64,000 bases of DNA from Caulobacter sp. UNC279MFTsu5.1 (GTDB taxonomy: Bacteria > Pseudomonadota > Alphaproteobacteria > Caulobacterales > Caulobacteraceae): assembly GCF_900114015.1 (NCBI RefSeq), contig NZ_FORN01000002.1, positions 186,001 through 250,000 on the forward strand, written 5' to 3'. Every line of letters starts with the position of its first letter. The first letter of the stretch is position 1. The position numbers and the translations under genes were made by a program. Positions 8,293 through 16,218 of this stretch are shown here, piece after piece. The notes below the pieces were generated by a model that saw only the letters and a list, made by a program, of their open reading frames with translations, was not told the origin of the DNA and did not search any database.

Positions 8293-8943
8293 ATGGAGTG
8301 GAGCGACGTCAGAATCTTCCTCGCGATCGCCCGGGCGGGCACGCTGGGCGGTGCGGCCCGGACGCTGGGGCTGAGTCATCCGACCGTTGGACGTCGGCTC
8401 CGGACGCTCGAACAGGCCGTGGGTCATACGCTGTTTCAAAGAACGGCCGACGGTCTGGTGCCGACCGAGGAAGGCGCAGCCATCACCGCCCTGGCGGAGC
8501 AGATGGAAGACGGCGCTCTGGCCATGGAGCGACGTCTGGTCGGCGGCGAGCAGAACCTACAAGGCAGTCTGCGAATTTCGTCGGCCGACTGGTTTGGCGC
8601 CTATGTCCTGCCGCCAATTATAGCTGACTTTGTACAGACCTATCCCCATCTCGACGTCGAGCTTCTCACCGGGACGCGGCTGTTCAGCTTGGCGCAGCGC
8701 GAAGCCGACATCGCCTTCCGGATCGTCCCTTTCGACGCGCCGGACATCGTTCAGCGGCGCCTGATCCGTCTGCCCTACGGCGCTTACCTGGCCGCTGACC
8801 TGCCTGATCCCGTCTTCGGCGACGGCGCCGGGTATCGCCTCATCACCATGGACACCTCGACCGGACAGTTTCCGTCAGCCAATCTTGTGATTGTTAGCTT
8901 GGCCAAACTGGATGCGCCTGCCGACACGCGCGTTTCGGATTAG
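8293..8943 (+). CDS. LysR-family transcriptional regulator, C-terminally short
   Basis: 216-residue LysR-type regulator. The N-terminal winged helix is typical: WSDVRIFLAIARAGTLGGAARTLGLSHPTVGRRLRTLE, then the linker helix. The effector domain begins normally (GSLRISSADWFGAYVLPPIIADF, then EADIAFRIVP), but the reading frame ends about 80 residues short of the usual 290-300, in an unrelated-looking tail after LITMDT. No continuation is visible in other frames downstream. DNA binding could persist while ligand response is lost, or the gene is a relic. It is divergent from the SDR gene, its likely target. ATG at 8293 has only a weak purine-rich leader. Confidence 0.7.
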   Translation: MEWSDVRIFLAIARAGTLGGAARTLGLSHPTVGRRLRTLEQAVGHTLFQRTADGLVPTEEGAAITALAEQMEDGALAMERRLVGGEQNLQGSLRISSADWFGAYVLPPIIADFVQTYPHLDVELLTGTRLFSLAQREADIAFRIVPFDAPDIVQRRLIRLPYGAYLAADLPDPVFGDGAGYRLITMDTSTGQFPSANLVIVSLAKLDAPADTRVSD

Positions 8944-9040
8944 GTGATCGACAGGCTAAACACAGCCGAAGTCGGTGGCCGATAACGGTCAATTCGAACA
9001 GTCTGACGAGGGGCGGGAACTGCCGTCGGCGATCAGGCGC

Positions 9041-9090
9041 CGAACGTCTTCTACCCGGAGGTGATCCAAGGTCCGTTCCTGGCGCCGCCC
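9041..9090 (+). repeat. Dispersed intergenic repeat, copy A
   Basis: One of at least nine degenerate copies in this window. The left half has the GAACGTC...CGGAGG form and the right half ends in GTCCGTTCCTGGCGCC. It lies downstream of the truncated LysR gene, in a 277-base stretch (8944-9220) where I see no gene. Confidence 0.55.
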
Positions 9091-9220
9091 GGCCGGCGAT
9101 GCAGACCTTCGGATCGGCGGAGATGGGTCGAACCTTGCCATCGGCGCCGCCGGCTGAATGTCCGGAATCTGGAGCGATCCCAAGTTCCGATTATGGCGCA
9201 CGCCCGACCATCGGTATGCG

Positions 9221-9490
9221 TCAATCAGTAACGCCCCCATTGAACCGTTCGAGCGTGCGGATTGCGGCCTGGAGATCGCTGTAGGTGTAGATTTGCTCCG
9301 CCCCGTCGATGGCGCGGCAACGAATAAAGGGCTCGCGGTCGGCGCCGGGGTCTGCACTCGCAGCCTCTAGCCCATGACAGATGACGTTGCGAACCTGGCG
9401 GACCTCCTGAAGGCTTTCCGGCAACGAGGCTCCATTTCGACGCCGCTCAAGGCGCCCCCAGTGCAGGAGGAGGAGGCCAATCGAGGTCAT
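9221..9490 (-). CDS. Small hypothetical protein with HEPN-like RNxxxH motif
   Basis: 89-residue frame with a helical N-terminus (IGLLLLHWGRLE), then VRNVICHGLE, which fits the R-N-x3-H signature of HEPN ribonuclease/toxin folds, and a C-terminal YTYSDLQAAIRTLERF helix. I do not recognise a named family. No convincing ribosome site precedes the ATG, and the frame is open only about 18 codons further upstream, so it may be the C-terminal part of a longer HEPN protein with a lost N-terminus. It lies beside the PLD and TIR genes on the defence-like island, consistent with a toxin or abortive-infection relic. Low certainty that it is expressed. Confidence 0.4.
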   Translation of the reverse strand: MTSIGLLLLHWGRLERRRNGASLPESLQEVRQVRNVICHGLEAASADPGADREPFIRCRAIDGAEQIYTYSDLQAAIRTLERFNGGVTD

Positions 9491-9691
9491 GAGGTTCGTC
9501 TTTATGACTTGCGACCGCCGACGCGGACGGCAGCCGAGGTCACCTTAAACTCGGCGACGGGCGTCTGGACCAAAATACTCAGCACCCCTCGCGCTTGTTA
9601 GCCAATTCGCTAACGTCGCGCTCCAACTCCTCCCCGGCAGCTCCAGCCTTGTCGACGACCAGTCTATTTGGCCCTGCACTTTGGCGGCCTA

Positions 9692-11044
9692 TTAGACATG
9701 GACGTGAACGTCGTATCCCAGAGAGCGGAGCGACTTGCTGGTGCGGCCGTTCCGCGGGGGGTAGAGGTCGGGGAGGGCCCAGCCGACGATCTCGCCTAAG
9801 CTGCTGACGCCCAACAGCTCGACCTTGCGGCGGCTATCGTTGAGCGCGTCCCACATCCTGTGCGGGACCTCCTCCGGAGAGCCTCCATACAGCACAAACG
9901 CCAAAGTTTCGGAGACGGGGATACCCTTGTCGGTAGAGTCTCGCCAGATGCGTCGGGCCAGTGCGTCTGATTTGGTTTCCATGGTGTGGGTCGGACCGTC
10001 CGGCAGGCCAACCCTCGCGTTTTTGACGCGCCGCGCATATTCCCGACTTGCGTGGACGTGCCACAGCGCGTCTGCGAATGCGTCCTCCGTCATTGTGGCA
10101 AGTGAGGCTTCGGCAAAGGTTTCCCTCAGCATGGGCGCCACCTTGTTTAGGGTGTTCTCCTCGTGCTTCACGTCGGCCAGGACCTTCCACCAGCGCGCGG
10201 CTTCGGCCAGCGCCCTATCCGGCGATTTCTTGTTGTCCTCGAAGTGTCTCTCGTAGGCGGCCTTCCGCTTGTCGAAGGTCCGTTTGTAATAGTGTGCGTG
10301 TAGGAATTGGTCGGCCTGGGCACCGCGGGGTGCATCAGGCGCGACCCAGCTAGGCCGGAACTCGTCGCTTCCCACCACATCGGCGATGTTGCGGATCGTC
10401 TGCAGAGTGGAGATCCATTCCTGCAGGAAATCGTCTCTTGCGTGGGAGCCCGCTGTGGCCGAGCTGATGAACGCCGACCCCGTGAACTTCTTGACGAGGT
10501 CGGTCGCGACGAAAGCGTCATCGGCGTCGTGATGTGCCTGCCGCCGGCGTTGCAGCTCGAGGCTCCGCCGCTCGAGGAGTTCGTAGAGCTCCTTGGTGAG
10601 AGGGGAGGCCTCCTTGTCGATCGTGGCGAACAGGCGGTTGAGTTCGAGCGCCTGGCCCGAGCCCCCCAGTTCCTCGTCGGTCAAGAACATCCCAGCTTCG
10701 ATGTTGTTGTACCAAGCCGAAGGGGTGAGGTTTGCGGAACCGATGTAGGCGCCGTAGCCCCGCCACCAGATGACCTTCGGATGAAAGCAACGGACCAGCT
10801 TGCAATTGTAACGAGCTGCGCGGCGATCCAGAAATCGCTTGAGGATCGGCACCGAGACGGGCACCCCCTCGTCGAACCGGCCCCAGAACCGCAATGGGAC
10901 TTCATTCTCCCAGCACCAGTCGAACAGCAGGTCCTCGCGTGTAGCGTAAGCGATGGCGGCATCGACCCGCTCCACCTTGTCGCCGGCGTTTTCCATAATC
11001 GTGCGCAGATAAAACCCGTTCACGCCTCCAAGTACCAACTGCAT
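9692..11044 (-). CDS. Phospholipase-D-fold (HKD) protein, probable nuclease
   Basis: 450-residue protein with one clear PLD-superfamily active-site motif, CFHPKVIWWRGYGAYIGSAN (about residues 88-107), giving the His-x-Lys and Gly-Ser-x-Asn of the HKD family. The preceding segment VDAAIAYATREDLLFDWCWE resembles the Rossmann-like strand of PLD nucleases. With a single HKD motif it would act as a dimer. The remaining ~330 residues are helical and unrecognised. PLD proteins of this shape occur in restriction and anti-phage loci; a lipase role is unlikely without a signal peptide. Start moved to ATG 11044 (MQLVLGG, AAGGGG upstream) from a longer frame. Same strand as the 363-residue gene, 355 bases downstream of it. 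Confidence 0.75.
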   Translation of the reverse strand: MQLVLGGVNGFYLRTIMENAGDKVERVDAAIAYATREDLLFDWCWENEVPLRFWGRFDEGVPVSVPILKRFLDRRAARYNCKLVRCFHPKVIWWRGYGAYIGSANLTPSAWYNNIEAGMFLTDEELGGSGQALELNRLFATIDKEASPLTKELYELLERRSLELQRRRQAHHDADDAFVATDLVKKFTGSAFISSATAGSHARDDFLQEWISTLQTIRNIADVVGSDEFRPSWVAPDAPRGAQADQFLHAHYYKRTFDKRKAAYERHFEDNKKSPDRALAEAARWWKVLADVKHEENTLNKVAPMLRETFAEASLATMTEDAFADALWHVHASREYARRVKNARVGLPDGPTHTMETKSDALARRIWRDSTDKGIPVSETLAFVLYGGSPEEVPHRMWDALNDSRRKVELLGVSSLGEIVGWALPDLYPPRNGRTSKSLRSLGYDVHVHV

Positions 11045-11399
11045 AGCCACCCCTTCTGGTCCCTGGACCAGCTCGCTCCGCGCGCCAGCTTTGCTGTTGA
11101 TCGACCCGGGGTCTAGCCCTGCTGCCCCACCCGGATATCCCAATCCAGCTCTTAGTGCACCGCCTTGCCCCGTTCCTTGGGGTCGCCGGCCCGTCGAAAC
11201 CCGGCGTCGGTGGATCGTCGTCGGCCGAATGAATGGCGCGTTCTAACGTCCCCTCTGTGAGGCCGCCCCGTCCGCGCCCTGCCTGTAGAGGGGGACGTCA
11301 GTGGCCGTTTACGTCCAACCTCCCGCCGCGGACTTCTACCCGACGACGACGGGTGCCCCCCCGTGCCATCTATTGCGCGTCCCCCTTAAAGTCTGCGGG
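11045..11399. other. Intergenic region, no gene seen
   Basis: 355 bases between two same-strand island genes. I see no supported reading frame, terminator hairpin or copy of the dispersed repeat. It presumably holds the promoter of the PLD gene. Confidence 0.4.
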
Positions 11400-12491
11400 C
11401 TAGAACGGCGTTGTGAAGAAGTTATCGACCAAGGCAAAATCGATCGGCGCGGTCGGGTCAACCGGCGTCAGACGCGCTCGCATGTCGTCGAAAATCTTGT
11501 CGGGGTCGGCCAAGTCGCGGTCTGTGTAGATAAGGGCATAGATGTCGCGCGCTTTGAAGAAGTCCTTGTGGCGCGCCATTTCGCGCTCGAAATTGTCCTT
11601 GGCCATAGCGTTGATCTCAGCGCCAGAAAGGCCGCCGATCTTGCTCAGATAGCCATGCGTCGACCAGGGCGAGAGTTCGTAGCCGACCTTCTTCATCGTC
11701 AGAGGATCGACGATGCAGAAGTCCAAGCGATATTTGTGCTGGGCGGCGCGGCCGCCATACCGGATCTCGGGTATCAACAGGGGAACGTTGAGCGGGTTGC
11801 TGGACGCTCTGACGAAGGTCACGTACCGCTGAGCGATGGCTTGCTCGTGAGGCGACCCCGATGCGCGAACGAGCGTGTTTTTGAAAAAGGCCAGATAGGC
11901 GTCGACCGAAGCGAACCGGATGGGATCGGGATCATGGTCGACGACCAGACCCGTCGTCAGGATGTGGCCGATCGTCCAATAGAGCGGCCGAAAATGTCGG
12001 ATCTCGCTGCGGTCGTTTTCCCAGGCCCCGGTGGCTTCATTCCAGCGCGGGGTTATCAGCAGGCCGTAGTTGGAGTTGTTCTGCCCGATCCACACTTCGG
12101 AGTCGTCCAGGTGCGGCCGGGTCTTAGAGAGCTCGTCGAAATGGTTAAGGAAGGATCGGTGAAGGAACAGCGTGAAATAGCGTTGCGCAGCGGGCGAGAC
12201 CCGGAAGCGATCGTAATTGCGCCGGTAGATCTTGGCGTTGGGACCACTCGAGACGATGCCTTCCTTGAGGTTCTGCATGTATCGGGCGGCGTACTGCTCG
12301 GACGAATGGAAGACGTCGTGGTGCAGATCGATCAGGTTCTTGGCCCAGCCGCCGATCGTGGCGTTGAGCGAAGCCTCCGACGCAAAGTCGGTCTGCGCCA
12401 AAACCTCGGGTAGGAGTGATCGAAGCTGAACCTTGAGCTCAGCGATGCGCCGACTGCGCGCGGCCTTGTTGGGGTCAGCAGGTGTGTGCAT
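11400..12491 (-). CDS. Hypothetical protein, putative PD-(D/E)XK-like nuclease
   Basis: 363-residue protein without a family I can name. The C-terminal third has LIPEIRYGG, then YRLDFCIVD and, after a short loop, KVGYELSPWS. This strand-Asp-turn-Glu-x-(S/K) spacing resembles the PD-(D/E)XK nuclease core, with Ser in place of the usual Lys. A helical N-terminal half contains several conserved-looking aromatic segments (VWIGQNNSNYGLLITPRW). Start chosen at ATG 12491; the frame opens further upstream, but that extension translates a dispersed repeat copy, so it is unlikely to be coding. It lies between the PLD and TIR genes and is divergent from the latter. A defence nuclease role is inference from context. 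Confidence 0.6.
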   Translation of the reverse strand: MHTPADPNKAARSRRIAELKVQLRSLLPEVLAQTDFASEASLNATIGGWAKNLIDLHHDVFHSSEQYAARYMQNLKEGIVSSGPNAKIYRRNYDRFRVSPAAQRYFTLFLHRSFLNHFDELSKTRPHLDDSEVWIGQNNSNYGLLITPRWNEATGAWENDRSEIRHFRPLYWTIGHILTTGLVVDHDPDPIRFASVDAYLAFFKNTLVRASGSPHEQAIAQRYVTFVRASSNPLNVPLLIPEIRYGGRAAQHKYRLDFCIVDPLTMKKVGYELSPWSTHGYLSKIGGLSGAEINAMAKDNFEREMARHKDFFKARDIYALIYTDRDLADPDKIFDDMRARLTPVDPTAPIDFALVDNFFTTPF

Positions 12492-12569
12492 CGGGCCAGC
12501 AGAACACGAGTCGGCGTCGGCGGTGGACGCCGCCAAACCTCGCGTGCGTGGGCTCGCAAACTGGGTGCT

Positions 12570-12614
12570 GAACGTCCGGTTCCTGGAGGCAAGCCAACGG
12601 CAGCTCCTGGCGCA
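12570..12614 (+). repeat. Dispersed intergenic repeat, copy B
   Basis: Copy with GAACGTCCGGTTCCTGGAGG on the left and CAGCTCCTGGCGCA on the right. It lies between the divergent nuclease-like and TIR genes and argues against the longer N-terminus of the former. Confidence 0.6.
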
Positions 12615-12748
12615 CATCCACCCAGCACCTGATCGCTGGTGAAGGACTGCCTGCCAAAAAAAGCGGGAAGCCTAAGCGTTGCAGTGAGCGAATGGTTGTG
12701 CTCGTGTCCGAGCACCACTTTCATCCCGGAAGCTGCGAGCGATAAGCC

Positions 12749-13756
12749 ATGACCAAGCCAGGCCCTAAGGCTATCGCCGATGCAGAGCCGCCCACCGTGC
12801 GGGACGAAGCGTTCAGGATTTTCATATCCTATACTCACGTAGACGAGACTTTCCGAGAGGCGCTGGACAAGCATCTTAGCCCTTTGCTCCTGCTCGGCCG
12901 AGCAGAGGCTTGGCATGATCGCCATCTAATGGCTGGGGCTCGGCTGTACGAAAAGATTCAAGGCAATATCGAAGCGGCCCACATCATTCTTATGCTGATT
13001 AGTTCCGACTATCTGGCTTCAAAGTCCTGCCAGAGCGAGATGTCGGCTGCCATGAGGAGGTCGGAAGGAGGGTCTGCTGTTGCAATTCCTATTATCGTGC
13101 GAGACTGCAACTGGACGATACTGCCGATCGGCACACTCTTAGCTGCCAACAAGGATGGTATCCCAATCAACTCGCAACCGGATCTCGACGTCGCTTGGAC
13201 ACAGGTGGCCAAGAAGATCGGCGAGATCGTCAACGAATGGGAGGTTCAGCGGCCAGCTGGCGACGTTGCGAAAGACGATCTTCCAGTAAGCGCTGCGTCT
13301 GAGGATGAGCAATCGCTCAAACTAGCTGCGAAAGGCGCGCCAAGTGAGAGGTGGGTGAATCGCCGCGAAGACAACGACATGGCTTGGGGAGAACTCAAGG
13401 AAGAACTCATTGGCGCGCTTCTCACTGCGTCGGCAGCAAGTGCTTCTTCGAACGTGAATCTCAATGTCCGTACTTGGGCCGAGAAGATCATCGTAGACTT
13501 CACTCTCCCACAACATCGCAATCCTCGCCGGCTCCTGATCCGCGATATTAGCGGCTACGTTGGTTATCCGGGGTACCAGCTGGAGACGCTGCCAGCGGGC
13601 GATCGAGTCGAGATTGCCTATGGTCGAGTTAGATGGTTGAGCAGCAGTGACGGAACCAGGGTGCTGCGCCAGACCATGCCGTCGGGTGATGACCTGTCGG
13701 TCCAGGAATACGCGGAAATCATCTGGGAGCAGATTGTCGCAATGGCGAAGCCGTAG
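12749..13756 (+). CDS. TIR-domain protein, probable NAD-consuming effector
   Basis: 335 residues. Residues ~22-150 form a TIR domain: FRIFISYTHVDE (first strand, box 1), AWHDRHLMAGARLYEKI (BB-loop region), AHIILMLISSDYLASKSCQSEM with the Ser-x2-Cys-x2-Glu pattern that holds the catalytic Glu of bacterial TIR NADases, and IPIIVRDCNW. The C-terminal ~130 residues, after a low-complexity linker, are not recognised and could be the sensor: they begin WAEKIIVDFTLPQ and end in an acidic helix. No signal peptide, so cytoplasmic. Base composition is visibly lower in GC than neighbours (ATATCCTATACTCACG-like stretches), suggesting transfer. Divergent from the PD-(D/E)XK-like and PLD genes. A defence role is likely from the family; the trigger is unknown. 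Confidence 0.85.
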   Translation: MTKPGPKAIADAEPPTVRDEAFRIFISYTHVDETFREALDKHLSPLLLLGRAEAWHDRHLMAGARLYEKIQGNIEAAHIILMLISSDYLASKSCQSEMSAAMRRSEGGSAVAIPIIVRDCNWTILPIGTLLAANKDGIPINSQPDLDVAWTQVAKKIGEIVNEWEVQRPAGDVAKDDLPVSAASEDEQSLKLAAKGAPSERWVNRREDNDMAWGELKEELIGALLTASAASASSNVNLNVRTWAEKIIVDFTLPQHRNPRRLLIRDISGYVGYPGYQLETLPAGDRVEIAYGRVRWLSSSDGTRVLRQTMPSGDDLSVQEYAEIIWEQIVAMAKP

Positions 13757-13798
13757 GTCACATTCAGGCGATCGATTTCGCCCATGTCCAGCGACTTA

Positions 13799-13845
13799 AA
13801 TGTCCAGTTTCTGGAGGGACGCTAACGTCAGCAACTGGCGCTTCT
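13799..13845 (+). repeat. Dispersed intergenic repeat, copy C
   Basis: Copy with ATGTCCAGTTTCTGGAGGG on the left and AACTGGCGCTTC on the right, just after the TIR gene. With copy B it brackets the TIR gene (about 1.2 kb apart, same orientation). The surrounding 13757-13960 has no gene that I can see. Confidence 0.55.
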
Positions 13846-13960
13846 TGACACCTGATGGCTGCCTTCTCAGCCGTGATGTCGGCGGGTTAGGTGATAAGCG
13901 CACATCTATTTCTCGAGCTTGCGCACCGATGTGGAAATATCCCGACGCGTGCACGGCGGC

Positions 13961-14752
13961 TTAATCCGGGCGCATGTAACCTGGGAAGTACTTTATCTGC
14001 TCGTCGACGCAGACACCAAAGGGCATCGAACCATCCGGACCGTAGGGAATGGTCCGGTCGAAACGCCAGGCGATCGTGTCGTTCGATCCGAGAGTTGCGG
14101 ATCCCGGAGAGCCGCCGCACGCGACCACCACGGCGTCCAGCAATGGCTGGGTGACCCGATCCGGAAGAAACGAATCCAGACCGGCCCCCTCCTCGGAGGG
14201 CGTAAGCTGTCTCGCCGCGCGAAGGACCTGGTAGGCCCGGCTCATATCGGCCCTCGTCGATAAGAAATCCGATCGGGCGCGATCGACGCCCAAGGCGCGG
14301 ACGACGTCGCATTCCTTGCTCCACGTCTCGAACTGCGATTGCAAGCTGGCCCAAACTTGGACAGCGCTTGAAGCACCGCTACCGGCAAGCCCTTGACGAG
14401 CGTAGCACGCTGGAAGGCCCCGGGGGTTTCGCAACAAAGTCGACAGCTGGATCAAGAAGCCCGTATCACGGCGCTCCAAGGTGACGGCGATCGGCAAGTT
14501 CCGCGGCGACCACTCAGCTGAAACCGCCAGGAGCGCACATCCCTTGGGCGCTCGATCGTAAATGCAGGTCTGACCCGGCCGTGATCCATAGATCCGCCTG
14601 AGCGACAGCCCCCCGAGCGGCTCGGCGATTGCGAAGCCATCCGGAGGAGACGTCACGACATCGGCGCGAGCGACCGCGGCCCATCCTGCGGCTATCGTGC
14701 CGGCCAGTGAGGCCGACACTAGGAACGAACACTTCTTGCGGCTGCGCCCCAT
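13961..14752 (-). CDS. Exported hypothetical protein
   Basis: About 263 residues with a clear Sec signal: basic start (MGRSRKK), hydrophobic SFLVSASLAGTIAAGWAAV and an ARA cleavage site. The mature part has five or more Cys (QTCIYDRAPKGCALL, LPACYARQG, SKECDVV, VVACGG, FGVCVDE) that could form periplasmic disulfides. I do not recognise a family. Two ATGs in tandem (14755 and 14752) follow GGAGG; the second has better spacing. The reading frame is open about 60 codons further upstream, but without a signal-like start. It stands alone between the island and the broken dioxygenase. Confidence 0.65.
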   Translation of the reverse strand: MGRSRKKCSFLVSASLAGTIAAGWAAVARADVVTSPPDGFAIAEPLGGLSLRRIYGSRPGQTCIYDRAPKGCALLAVSAEWSPRNLPIAVTLERRDTGFLIQLSTLLRNPRGLPACYARQGLAGSGASSAVQVWASLQSQFETWSKECDVVRALGVDRARSDFLSTRADMSRAYQVLRAARQLTPSEEGAGLDSFLPDRVTQPLLDAVVVACGGSPGSATLGSNDTIAWRFDRTIPYGPDGSMPFGVCVDEQIKYFPGYMRPD

Positions 14753-14928
14753 CATCTCGCCTCCACACCACCCTTCAGGAGCATAGCGCCGGTGCGAACT
14801 TCTGACGCGCGCCAAATTGATGAGCGGGGCGTTGCCAAAGGATTCTAACAGGTCCACGCGACAATGATCCCGAAGGTCGTATTCCTGGAGTGGTGGGAAG
14901 GTCCGCACCTGGCGCGCGGCGGACAGCC

Positions 14929-15755
14929 TCATCGCCACAGCGTTTGGAAGCCCCGGTTTCCCTGGCTCAGGACGCCGAGAGTGACCTTCGCCACGAGCAC
15001 ACTGTTGACGCGCTCGAGCGTCATCGGCGTCGCCTTCACCGCGTTGAAGAAATGGTCTTGGCCACTACGGATGCGCTCATAGGGGCGGTCGAGCCCAGGG
15101 CGTTGAGGAACCGGTGGGATTTGTAGGGCTCGGTGTCGGCGTAGATCTGGTTAAGCAGCGGGTCGGGCAGGACGAGCTGGGTGGTCAGAACCTCGTGTTC
15201 GTGGAAGGCCTTGACGTGGATGTGGGTCGCGCGTTGCGCCACCATCAGGGGCGGCGCGGCGGCGACGACCTCCCAGCCTGGAACGATGGTGTCGAACCCG
15301 ACGTAGCCGTTCTCGTCGGTGACCTGGTGCCCGCGCAGGAAGGTCTGACCGACGGTGTCGATTGGCTGCAGATCGCGGCCGACGTTGGAATAGAGACCCG
15401 ATGGGCTCGTGTGCCAGACGTCGACGACGGCGCCGGCCAGGGAGAAGCAACATCCGGGAGCCGCCGCAAGGCAGCCTAACGTGATGCCGAGCCACAGCGG
15501 CACGTCAGGCAGACGCTCGGCCATGGTCCTGCGCAGGAGTGATGCTTCGTAGTAGAAGGGGCCTTCGTCGTTCGGCTCGGCACGCACTCAGTTGAAGACG
15601 CCGCCGCCGAAGGCGGTGCGGATGATCGCGTCCCATTCCTGGCGCGTCCTAGACGCTCTACCACTGGGAGCTTCGGATGCGAGCGGGGTTGCCGATGCGA
15701 AACTCGTCGCGGCGGAACCCAGGCCGGCAATGATGGCGCGGCGGTTGAATGTCAT
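14929..15755 (-). pseudogene. Broken intradiol ring-cleavage dioxygenase
   Basis: The gene starts at ATG 15755 with GGAGGAG upstream and a twin-arginine-like leader (NRRAIIAGLGSAATSF). It reads TAFGGGVFN, then an in-frame TGA at 15588-15590, then RAEPNDEGPFYYEASLLRR, the usual N-terminal block of periplasmic intradiol dioxygenases. The stop lies where relatives have Cys, so TGC/TGT to TGA is likely. The barrel continues (GAVVDVWHTSPSGLY, ENGYVGFDTIVPGW, ATHIHVKAF). Near 15092-15103 the frame shifts by one base: the true end, YERIRSGQDHFFNAVKATPM to FQTLWR, is read in another frame to the stop at 14929. Usual Tyr after PGW is also absent. Two lesions make function improbable. Confidence 0.75.
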
Positions 15756-16218
15756 TGGCTTGCTCCTCCGGCCCTTGAACCGTGGCGGCAAGCCTCACCC
15801 TTGGCAGCATGCCTCGGAAGGTCCGAAAGCCGGAGCGCACAGCACCAGTTGTTGGCGTTTGCCGAATCGTTCGTTCCCTTCGCGGTGATGTGCTGGCGTG
15901 TGCCCGATTAGGCGCCGCGGAATAGTAAAAGCGTGTTCATCGTCTTGGGTTTCGCCCGGCAACGGCGCCGAGGCGCAGTGTTAACTAATCAAGGGCCAAT
16001 CTTTTGTAGGCATACTCTTTGGCCTTCCGTCGATACCCTGTCGCACCATCAATTCTGCGTTTTTCTGCGAATTGGCAGTGTCGTCTATCCGACAACATCT
16101 CGGCTCTTGCTCTAAGCGCACCCCCCAAACGGGTATTGTAGCGCTTGTCCCGCCACCGCTAGTTCGGGGCTCGCCGTTCAAGGAGCGGCAAGCGTTCAGT
16201 GGCTGCGGGGTGAATGGA
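15756..16218. other. Intergenic region before the autotransporter
   Basis: 463 bases between the divergent dioxygenase relic and the autotransporter. The part around 15980-16110 is AT-richer than its surroundings and presumably holds the autotransporter promoter. I see no gene, terminator or repeat copy. The autotransporter reading frame is open back to 16072 but shows no signal-like start there. Confidence 0.4.

Noticed and set aside
7357-8439. 360-residue version of the SDR starting upstream
   Set aside because: The extra N-terminus overlaps the divergent LysR gene and its promoter; MAKTWLITG is the normal SDR start.
12492-12617. N-terminal extension of the 363-residue nuclease-like gene
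   Set aside because: The extra 42 codons translate a copy of the dispersed repeat and have no ribosome site or family-like sequence.
15588-15590. TGA in the dioxygenase read as selenocysteine
   Set aside because: It replaces a usual Cys, but there is no convincing SECIS-like hairpin directly after it, and a second frameshift lies downstream, so decay explains both.
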